Assembly: GCA_947496185.1 (NCBI GenBank)
Contig: CANMCD010000002.1
Coordinates: 62,001-126,000 of the forward strand
DNA from: an uncultured Tenacibaculum sp.
GTDB taxonomy: Bacteria > Bacteroidota > Bacteroidia > Flavobacteriales > Flavobacteriaceae
Length of the DNA stretch: 64,000 bases
Reading direction: 5' to 3'
Positions 56,451 through 64,000 of this stretch are shown piece after piece. Below the pieces are notes generated by a model. The model saw only the letters and a program-made list of their open reading frames with translations. It had not been told where the DNA came from and did not search any database. Position numbers and translations under genes: made by a program. Every line of letters starts with the position of its first letter. The stretch's first letter is position 1.

Positions 56451-57209
56451 TTGAAAATTAAGTTACTAAATAGACAAAGCCTAAAAGTACTCTTCACAGC
56501 AGGAGCAAGACCAAAAGAAAGTAATTTCTTTAGTTTAATTGATTCAATGGTGAATAAGGTAGATGATGGGATTTCGAAAACTGAAGAAGACGGATTAATT
56601 CTTTCACCTGAAGGAAAAGAATCAAACCGTGTTATGAGTTTCTACGAAAATATAGAAGACGAATTGCCTCAATGGAGTGTGGGATTAAACCAACAAAAAG
56701 ACAAATCCCTTTCTCTTATTGCTCCCATTTCTAAAAAAGAAGAGAACACGGTAATTTCTTTTCAAAAATCTGGAGAGATCGGTATTGGCACAAAAAAACC
56801 GAAAACAACACTAGAAGTAGCTGGTACGCTGGGCACAAACACTCGTATCGGCACATACAAATTGGGCAAAGTAGCTGCGGATGGTAATTGGCATGATATT
56901 CTTACAGATTTAGACGGGTGTATGGCTTTTGAGGTAATGGCACAAGTAGGAAAAGAAAAGACAGGAAAGTATGCATTATTACACGCACATGCTTTAAGTA
57001 CTTTCGGAAAATCATGTTATAAAATTCGTAAAACCCAAGCGCATTACGGTTGGTTTTGGAACAGAATAGCCATTCGTTTTACAGGAACAACCTACAATTA
57101 TAAATTACAATTACGCACGAGGTCCAATTACGGTTCGGATATTTTTATAAAATACCACATCACCAAACTTTGGGATAATAACATGAATAAATTATTTGAA
57201 ACGCTCTAA
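56451..57209 (+). CDS. Adhesin-like protein within the eCIS baseplate genes
   Basis: A 252-residue protein with TTG as start. The N-terminal part (1-110) is low-complexity and charged. At 107-122 lies GEIGIGTKKPKTTLEVAG, the short motif found in front of fibre or adhesin domains of Bacteroidota. The C-terminal domain (about 130-250) has LGKVAADGNWHDILTDLDGC and QAHYGWFWNRIAIRFTG and looks like a compact beta-fold. It may be a baseplate-attached receptor-binding or cage part. No standard Afp/PVC counterpart sits between Pvc11 and Pvc12. Confidence 0.7.
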   Translation: MKIKLLNRQSLKVLFTAGARPKESNFFSLIDSMVNKVDDGISKTEEDGLILSPEGKESNRVMSFYENIEDELPQWSVGLNQQKDKSLSLIAPISKKEENTVISFQKSGEIGIGTKKPKTTLEVAGTLGTNTRIGTYKLGKVAADGNWHDILTDLDGCMAFEVMAQVGKEKTGKYALLHAHALSTFGKSCYKIRKTQAHYGWFWNRIAIRFTGTTYNYKLQLRTRSNYGSDIFIKYHITKLWDNNMNKLFETL

Positions 57210-57227
57210 TAGCTGACCACCTACTCT

Positions 57228-60101
57228 ATGGAAAACCAAGGATATATTTCTAAAAAGAAAAAAGGAACAAGTCTTTATGAAGAACTGCATCAAGAAGCGA
57301 TAGAAATTCTTCAAAAACTTTGTGGTGACGTATGGACCGATTACAACGAACATGATCCCGGGGTGACCTTACTTGAAAATATATCCTATGCAATTACAGA
57401 AATTGCACACAAGGCAAAATTACCCGTGCAAGACCTCTTAACCGCTGCTAAAAAAGCCGCTTTAGTCTCTGGAGATAACGGACTCTTTACGGCCGCTGAC
57501 ATACTAACAACCACCCCTGTTACTTTCAATGATTTCAGAAAAATTTGGATTGACCAAATACCCAATGTAAAAAATGTTTGGGTTTATGCAGTAGATAACG
57601 ATGAAAGTGAACTAAATAATTTAAAAGGGGTGCTTCGTGTATTTGTAGAAAAACACAAATACGACTCACGGAAATCGGTTGAAGAAAAAGAGAATGCAGA
57701 AATTAAAGCCAAGATAAGAACCCTATACCAACAACATCGCAATTTGTGTGAACGTTTGTATACCATTGACATATACAAACCCTTATCCTTGAAAATGGAC
57801 TTTAGAATTACCATCACTGATTTGGTTGACGGAGAAGAAGTCTTGGCAAACATATTGCATCGAATTAACGAATATTTAGCCCCCGAAGTAAGTTTTCATT
57901 CTTTAAATCAGTTAAAAAAAGAAGGGCTTTCTATTAATGAAATTTTTAACGGCCCAAGGTTATCCAATGGTTTTATAAAAGAGGAAAGTTTACACGACCC
58001 TCTAAAAACAATACATATAAGTGATATCATAAAAGCTATCTCAAAAATAGCTGGTATTGTTAATATCAATCATTTCTGCATAACCTATGAGGATCCAGTA
58101 ACCAAACAACAAAAAAGAATTCAGGAAAGTTATACACTACCAGAGAATATGACCGCCCGTATTGCTTTTCCAATAACAAATAAACAGTTGATTTTTGAAA
58201 ATGCAGGGGTTTCTTTTCAACCCGATTTACTCGCAACAAAAAAACAACTGTCCTTTATTCAAGCCTTGGATGCTAGTAAGTTTAAAGCGGCATCAAACTC
58301 TCAAAACACCCTTGAAATTCCAGCTGGGAACTTACAAGATATAACAACATACTATCCAATAAGAAAACAACTACCAGAAATATACGGAATAGGAGACAGA
58401 GGAATTAGCGGTAGTGCTAGTCCCTTAAGACAAGCCCAAACAAAACAATTAAAAGCCTACCTACTACCTTTTGACCAACTTATAATCAACTTTTTAGCTC
58501 AATTATCAAATATTTATTCCTTGTATGATATACAAGAAAACAACCATGCTTCCTATTTTACGAACAGTGTCCCTGACATTGAAGAAATAACGGAACTGAT
58601 TGAACCCATAGGAGCTAGGTATACGATAGAAGAATTACGCAATTATTGGGAGGAAGTAACCAACGGTTTAAATCAGTTTTTTGACAACCGAGCTCCAGAA
58701 AGGCTTAATAAGATTGCTGATGAATTGTTATCAAGATATCACGAAGCTTTTCAGACTTATTCCCTGCGTAAAATATACGATACGAGTTACGGAGGCATTC
58801 TTCCTGAGGATGACAGCAAAAAACAGTTACTATCGGCAAAACAAGAATTAATTAAAGAATACGGTACGATTAGTTATAACCGATCGAAAGCCCTCAATTA
58901 TAAAAATGAAAATAACGGTATAAATATCACAGATAACAGTTTTTTTTCTGGTATTTTTAAAAAAATCGCCATTCTAACCAATATCACCAATAGAAACCTT
59001 ATCTCATTTACAGAAATTATTGACGCATCAGGCATCATTTTACATCCGAAATCTCCTGAAATTGACATTTACATACATGAGATTATAGTAGATACTCCTA
59101 TAGGACATTTTGAAATTGATGAAATCGAATTTGAAATTACAGACGATAATATCGGAGGTAATTTACGTGAAATTATGCATTATGTAGGGGCAGAAGACAC
59201 TATTTTGAATGATGTACTTGCCTATGGAATCAATTCTAATAACTACCATATAAAGAAAGTACAAAATGAAGAAGTATATTATGTGTTATTTAAAAGAAAA
59301 TCAGGAGAGTTCCAAGTAACACATATTGCTACTAGTAAATCCGCTGCCATCGCTTCGATAAAAAAAGCCATCGATTTTTTAGTGAAAATTAACCAAAAAA
59401 GTGAAGGTTTTTTTGTGCTAGAACACACGCAACTACTACCCTCTTTTTTTGAGAGCAACTTCGGATTTGAAATTGATTTTTCATTGTTAGATACTGCTCT
59501 TGAGATGACATGGGTACATTATGACAAAACTACTTTTGTAAAAAGAAATACAATAATTTCATCGTTAATAAATGATCTATTGAACAAAAAACTATCCTAT
59601 GAAATACAGTTTTTTGGTGGTGTTTATCGCCTCTTGATAGGGTCTTCAGAAGGGGATATTTTAGCCCGCTCTAAAAATGATTTTTTAACAGAAAAAGCTG
59701 CAAACAATGCCATCAAAAACCTCCAATCAATTGTTGTTAATTTTGAAAAAGAGCATTTGGAAGTACTAGCAGCTTGCTATGTTTACTACGGAAATAAGCC
59801 TGTAGATGAACAATTTTTCTCTTTTCGAATGAGCTTTATAATGCCTTCTTGGCCTGTTCGTTTTCAAAATGAAAATTTTAAAAAAATATTCGAAACTACA
59901 GTATACGAAGAACTTCCCATACATATACATTCCGATATATATTGGTTACACTACAACGAACTTCAATTATTTGAAAGGTATTATTTCAAATGGTTATCGT
60001 TGCTAAAAATGGAAAATCCTACTAGAGAAATTGAGGAAAAAATACAGGGGATTTCTTACGAATTGATACGATTATTACAACAATTTAATAACGAATATTG
60101 A
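57228..60101 (+). CDS. Large eCIS baseplate protein (Pvc12-like)
   Basis: A 957-residue protein. The start LYEELHQEAIEILQKLCGDV followed by WTDYNEHDPGVTLLENISYA is the marker of Pvc12-type baseplate proteins. It contributes to the baseplate wedge with the J-like protein. The stop overlaps the TTG start of the tape-measure gene by 4 bp. Confidence 0.9.
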   Translation: MENQGYISKKKKGTSLYEELHQEAIEILQKLCGDVWTDYNEHDPGVTLLENISYAITEIAHKAKLPVQDLLTAAKKAALVSGDNGLFTAADILTTTPVTFNDFRKIWIDQIPNVKNVWVYAVDNDESELNNLKGVLRVFVEKHKYDSRKSVEEKENAEIKAKIRTLYQQHRNLCERLYTIDIYKPLSLKMDFRITITDLVDGEEVLANILHRINEYLAPEVSFHSLNQLKKEGLSINEIFNGPRLSNGFIKEESLHDPLKTIHISDIIKAISKIAGIVNINHFCITYEDPVTKQQKRIQESYTLPENMTARIAFPITNKQLIFENAGVSFQPDLLATKKQLSFIQALDASKFKAASNSQNTLEIPAGNLQDITTYYPIRKQLPEIYGIGDRGISGSASPLRQAQTKQLKAYLLPFDQLIINFLAQLSNIYSLYDIQENNHASYFTNSVPDIEEITELIEPIGARYTIEELRNYWEEVTNGLNQFFDNRAPERLNKIADELLSRYHEAFQTYSLRKIYDTSYGGILPEDDSKKQLLSAKQELIKEYGTISYNRSKALNYKNENNGINITDNSFFSGIFKKIAILTNITNRNLISFTEIIDASGIILHPKSPEIDIYIHEIIVDTPIGHFEIDEIEFEITDDNIGGNLREIMHYVGAEDTILNDVLAYGINSNNYHIKKVQNEEVYYVLFKRKSGEFQVTHIATSKSAAIASIKKAIDFLVKINQKSEGFFVLEHTQLLPSFFESNFGFEIDFSLLDTALEMTWVHYDKTTFVKRNTIISSLINDLLNKKLSYEIQFFGGVYRLLIGSSEGDILARSKNDFLTEKAANNAIKNLQSIVVNFEKEHLEVLAACYVYYGNKPVDEQFFSFRMSFIMPSWPVRFQNENFKKIFETTVYEELPIHIHSDIYWLHYNELQLFERYYFKWLSLLKMENPTREIEEKIQGISYELIRLLQQFNNEY

Positions 60102-63100
60102 AAAATGAAGAAACACATATCATCAAAAGTCAACAATACGAGATTTCATTAGAAAATGCTTCTCAAAGTTATGCCTACCAAACTAGAATAAGTCAGGTAC
60201 AAGAACATAGTATTCAAGACATATTAGAAAAGGTCATGGACCGTTATCATTCTCCAAAACACTTAGACCAATATGATGAAATTGTTTTAGACCTAGGAAC
60301 GATTAGTGCTTCAAATTTTGAACGAGAACTAACCTATAAAATAGAAGAATCATTCGCTAATTTTTTTAAAAAAAACACCCATGGCGACACCCTATTAAAG
60401 GGAAAAAGAAAACTGATTTACAAAACATACGAAGCGCAGTTATTGTTTTTCCTTAGAAATGGTTATTTGCAATGGGACGTTCCTTCTTCTAAAAATCCAG
60501 TAAACCTATTATCCGATGCTATCAAAGAAGATAAAGAGGCCTTGGTTACTTCGCTGAAAAAAGAAGGACAAAAAGAAACCATTCGACAACGATTGATTTC
60601 TCAATTTCAAGATCCCTCTTTAGAAGGTTTGGTAATCGCAGTAAAAAAGGAAGAAGGCAACTATATCAACCAATCTCGTAGGGATATTGTCAATTATCAG
60701 AAACAATATCATTTGGTAGAAACCCATCATAGTTACTTTAGAAATGCCGTATGGGAAATCATACTTGCTTATATCTTTACGGAGGTAACAGGCTATACCA
60801 ATCAAAAGCATTTTTTAAAATATTTACTTCGAAAAATAGCAGCGAAATACAATATAAGTTATACTTTGCTATTACGAAAGATTGCTTCGGGAATACAAAA
60901 AAGACAGGGAAATAATAGTATTCCTAATTTCGAAAAAATTATATTTCAACTACAAGAAGAACTCCCTATTGAAAATGACACGAATCATGTAGTCGAAGAA
61001 AATTTTACCGAAACACTTACCTATTTTTTAAAATACAATAGTTTTCCTTCCACAAGCTCGATCGTCTCAGTAGCACATTTTAGAAAGAACGTCAAGGAAA
61101 TATTACAAACAAACCCGAGTCTGTTTTACACGCTTTTTCATGAAGCAATTCAAAAAAACAGTACTCATATAAAAATATTAGTAAAGTATTTTGGAGACTC
61201 CCTTACTAATCAAATTGTAGAAAAAACAAAAGACCAAATCTTCATAAATATTCTTGCGTTTTTTCATCAGTTACAAAAATTTGCAACACTTCACCCCAGA
61301 AGATCTTCTACATTGATTGCCTTAGAGAAAAAAATAGGAAGTATCGCCTTGAAAACTTATAAAAAGGTTTATAAAACAACGGAAGATACAGATAAAGAAT
61401 TCCTTTTTCAAACGATGTGTGCATTTGTATTAGATGATAGTTTTGTTGAAATACTAGCGACCTATATTTCACAAAACACAGCAAAACAAAACAATGCTTT
61501 TTTAGTTTTTGTTAGGGAGGTTGTAGAAAAAAACTCAATGAAAATCGTTCCAAAAGATACTCCTAATAAACCTGTTGCATTTCAGTATGTACAAAAACTA
61601 TACACACACTGCAAAGAAGTGTCTTCCATAACCTTGATCGAACTACAAGAGCAATTGACCTCTAAAAACTATCAAACAGTTTCTTTTAAACTCATCACTA
61701 CATTTCTTGCTGTTTATGCAAAAAACAAACATATAGAACGTACTGTTTTGGTAAACTGGTTACAAGAACGATTAAAAGAATTAACTTCTAAAGGAGAAAA
61801 TATTCCTGAAATCTTATTGGAACTTTCAGAAATGACCACCATAGTACCCTTAGATAGAAAAATAAAAGACATAATATCAATTACTCAAGAGAAATATAAT
61901 AAAGCATCAACCCCGCTACTAATCTCCTATGATATAGAAAAAAGAAATGTCATAAATCCTGATATTTCAATCAATGCTTATCAGGAAATCATTGCCGTTC
62001 TTATGAAGGGAGTATTTTATAGAACGCAAAAGAACATGTATCCTTATTTAGAAGAAGTATTATATAATTTTTCTAAAAAACACAGCATCAAACAAAAAGA
62101 ATTGGTAGACATTCTTCTTAAAAATGCGGCAACACAAAAACTTCCTTCCTTCTTAAAGGCAATATTAGAGCGCGTTACTGAAAACACAAAAAAAACGTTA
62201 CCCAAAGAAATCTCAACACAATACACATTGGATTTAGTTCAATATTATGTTGAAAAAGCAATACTACCTTGGTGGGGAAATAAGACAACCGTAACAACAC
62301 TGCAAGAACATATAACGATTGTTTTACATCTTTATCCTGAAAAATTTATACGTTGGTTTGCTGCTTCAACCCATCAAAAACAGGTATTGAAAGTCATGTC
62401 TGCTAGTCTTTATGAAATGCTATTAAAACAAGCAAACAAAACACCCGCAAACAACACCTCGTTTATAAAACAACTGTTTGACCTTGTATTACAAAAAGAC
62501 ATCGCTGGAATTCGAAATGTACAACCAAGACATTGTAGTGAATTGGCCTTTGAGTTTTTACAATACTTACAAAAGAATACCCCTCTTGAACTAGACAAAC
62601 TAATAACACATATGGTTACTCGGTTATCAAGTATTATGGATATACCTGTGCACCAAGTATACCAGCTAGTTTTTGAACGAATAGAAAGTAAAACTATCAC
62701 GTTTGACACATTGGGTAGGGTAAAAGAAATACTTTTAAAGAAGGTCATAAAACCAACTACGTATTTTAAAGAAAAACTTCAAAAACTCGAAACGGATAGT
62801 TCTTGGAAAAAAGGTATTGCTAGTACTGATTCTCAAGATATGGTCGTCCTTTTTAAAACGATCTACCAACACCAACCCCAAGAATTGAGCTTTTATCTAA
62901 AAAAAGTTTCTTTTAGAAACCGTATTGTTGAGCAAGTAAACAGTTCCGATCAGAAAGAACTTATTTTATGCTTTTTTTCTGTTGCCGATCAATCAACAGT
63001 ACACACTGTTTTTGAAATATTTAAAAACCTTCGAAAGAAAATTTCAGCCAATACTTATCAAATTGTTTGGAACCATTTTATCAATAAAATTTTATTAAAA

Positions 63101-63856
63101 ATCGCCATAAGTGGAAGCAAAAACTGGACGATAAACGACTGGGGGTTACTCTTTTTTACGAGTATCGTTGTAATAAAAAACACCCTCACAGGTACATGGA
63201 AAGAAATTACCCATGAAATTGTTATCACCAACAATATCGCTTCCCAAAAAATAATAACTGCCGTACAAGAGCTTTTTGATAAAAATGACGCTTTTGCTAA
63301 AGAGGAAAAAAACGAAGAGCTCCTATCCATTGAGATGACGGAAAAATTGGAAGGCGCTATTTTCATTGAAAATGCGGGAATGATTTTACTAGGCCCTTAT
63401 ATCCCTATGTTATTTACTCGTATGGGACTCACGGAAAATAGGGTATTTAAGGATGAAGCTAGTCAACAAAAAGGAATGCAAGCCTTGCAATATGCCGTTA
63501 CAGGAAAAGATGATTTTGAAGAACAAGTATTGTTGTTAAATAAAATCATTTGTGGGGTAGCTATTTATGACCCCTTACGTCCTTTAATTCCGTTAGCCAA
63601 GGAAGAAAAAGAGTTAATTGACGGAATGCTACAAGCCATTATTGCGCAATGGAGCACCATAGGAAACACTTCTGTAGAAGGACTTCGTGTCTCTTTTTTA
63701 AACAGAGAAGGGAGTATTGTGGAAGAAGAAAAAAAGTTCCTGTTGATGGTGGAACAAAAGTCATTTGATATGTTGTTAGATCATATTCCGTGGTCGATTG
63801 GACAACTGAAGTTAAACTGGATGGAAAAATTATTAGAAATCACATGGAGAACGTAG
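60098..63856 (+). CDS. eCIS tape-measure protein (CIS_TMP family)
   Basis: A 1252-residue, largely helical protein. The C-terminus carries the CIS tape-measure pattern: ENAGMILLGPYIPMLFTRMG, then QALQYAVTG, LLNKIICGV, TSVEGLRVSFLNREG and HIPWSIGQLKLNWMEKLL. It sets the length of tube and sheath. The start is TTG, overlapping the previous stop as TTGA; an ATG seven bases later is in another frame. It is a long protein for its family. Confidence 0.92.
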   Translation: MKNEETHIIKSQQYEISLENASQSYAYQTRISQVQEHSIQDILEKVMDRYHSPKHLDQYDEIVLDLGTISASNFERELTYKIEESFANFFKKNTHGDTLLKGKRKLIYKTYEAQLLFFLRNGYLQWDVPSSKNPVNLLSDAIKEDKEALVTSLKKEGQKETIRQRLISQFQDPSLEGLVIAVKKEEGNYINQSRRDIVNYQKQYHLVETHHSYFRNAVWEIILAYIFTEVTGYTNQKHFLKYLLRKIAAKYNISYTLLLRKIASGIQKRQGNNSIPNFEKIIFQLQEELPIENDTNHVVEENFTETLTYFLKYNSFPSTSSIVSVAHFRKNVKEILQTNPSLFYTLFHEAIQKNSTHIKILVKYFGDSLTNQIVEKTKDQIFINILAFFHQLQKFATLHPRRSSTLIALEKKIGSIALKTYKKVYKTTEDTDKEFLFQTMCAFVLDDSFVEILATYISQNTAKQNNAFLVFVREVVEKNSMKIVPKDTPNKPVAFQYVQKLYTHCKEVSSITLIELQEQLTSKNYQTVSFKLITTFLAVYAKNKHIERTVLVNWLQERLKELTSKGENIPEILLELSEMTTIVPLDRKIKDIISITQEKYNKASTPLLISYDIEKRNVINPDISINAYQEIIAVLMKGVFYRTQKNMYPYLEEVLYNFSKKHSIKQKELVDILLKNAATQKLPSFLKAILERVTENTKKTLPKEISTQYTLDLVQYYVEKAILPWWGNKTTVTTLQEHITIVLHLYPEKFIRWFAASTHQKQVLKVMSASLYEMLLKQANKTPANNTSFIKQLFDLVLQKDIAGIRNVQPRHCSELAFEFLQYLQKNTPLELDKLITHMVTRLSSIMDIPVHQVYQLVFERIESKTITFDTLGRVKEILLKKVIKPTTYFKEKLQKLETDSSWKKGIASTDSQDMVVLFKTIYQHQPQELSFYLKKVSFRNRIVEQVNSSDQKELILCFFSVADQSTVHTVFEIFKNLRKKISANTYQIVWNHFINKILLKIAISGSKNWTINDWGLLFFTSIVVIKNTLTGTWKEITHEIVITNNIASQKIITAVQELFDKNDAFAKEEKNEELLSIEMTEKLEGAIFIENAGMILLGPYIPMLFTRMGLTENRVFKDEASQQKGMQALQYAVTGKDDFEEQVLLLNKIICGVAIYDPLRPLIPLAKEEKELIDGMLQAIIAQWSTIGNTSVEGLRVSFLNREGSIVEEEKKFLLMVEQKSFDMLLDHIPWSIGQLKLNWMEKLLEITWRT

Positions 63857-64000
63857 CTTATAAACCTTTTACATTGCAAGAAGATATTGCTTGGTTGCAA
63901 ACGGTCATCGATACAGGAATTGCCCTTTATTTTAAAAACGAGACCAACTATACATCCATTAGAGAAATTCCTCTACCAGAAGTTGAAGAAGAGGATGCTT
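63844..64000 (+). CDS. Partial gene, probably the eCIS AAA+ ATPase (Pvc15-like)
   Basis: Only 52 codons are present. The reading begins MENVAYKPFTLQEDIAWLQT and continues TGIALYFKNETNYTSIREI. It overlaps the tape-measure stop by 13 bp. An N-terminal LxxEIxWLxxxI...LYF pattern and this position are those of the Pvc15-type ATPase that follows the tape measure. Walker motifs would be beyond the window edge, so the call is provisional. Confidence 0.6.
   Translation, partial: MENVAYKPFTLQEDIAWLQTVIDTGIALYFKNETNYTSIREIPLPEVEEEDA

Noticed and set aside
43229-64000. Contractile cluster as a prophage
   Set aside because: No capsid, portal, terminase, lysogeny or integrase genes; the Pvc-type set with DUF4255, DUF5908 and CIS tape measure identifies an eCIS. 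Type VI secretion is unlikely since no TssJLM proteins are present in the window.

Overview
The window is chromosomal DNA from a Bacteroidota, most likely a marine member of the Flavobacteriaceae. The pointers are strong AT richness, gliding and type IX secretion genes (sprE, gldH), flavobacterial families (DUF4837, DUF3109, bactofilin beside atpZ, a Cys-rich RicT), TAnnTTTG-type promoter boxes and lipoproteins with an acidic stretch after the lipidated Cys. No rRNA, tRNA, CRISPR array, insertion sequence or prophage integrase was seen.

Layout. 1-13127 is almost wholly on the minus strand: the start of an ATP synthase locus (partial membrane protein, AtpZ-like protein, bactofilin), the gliding/T9SS lipoprotein SprE, a DUF1761 membrane protein, a DUF4837 lipoprotein, a LysM lytic transglycosylase, exonuclease III, and a ricT-gldH-pbp1A-scoA-scoB run. 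13522-20621 holds five tandem paralogous S8 (subtilisin) lipoprotein proteases, each with its own leader and hairpin; the first carries an in-frame TGA where the others have Trp. 20706-30108 is housekeeping: gdhA, pheS, a small FAD oxidoreductase, MarC, DUF3109, DsbD, TilS and PabB. 30230-33765 is an Nramp-like transporter joined to pxpABC (5-oxoprolinase). 34595-38898 is a porin-TRAP transporter operon resembling 2-oxoacid TRAP systems. It is followed by an ArsR-type regulator and a divergent signalling unit (small membrane protein, symporter-histidine kinase fusion, stand-alone receiver).

43229 to the right edge is the most notable region: an extracellular contractile injection system (eCIS) of the Afp/PVC family, all on the plus strand. 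Its order is a secreted or membrane-anchored GH18-like protein, a small two-TM protein, cap/terminator (DUF4255), an unknown 341-aa protein, a single sheath, tube 1 (frameshifted as read), tube 2, a 52-residue DUF5908 protein, LysM baseplate protein, VgrG-like spike, gp25, J-like baseplate protein, an adhesin-like protein, a second large baseplate protein, the CIS tape-measure protein and the start of the likely AAA+ ATPase. Toxin cargo and tail fibres are not visible and may lie to the right. The GH18/two-TM pair at the head of the cluster is the best candidate for something undescribed, perhaps an anchoring or release module.

Functions come from reading motifs and gene order; no database search was run. 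Residue positions were counted by hand and may be off by one or two.
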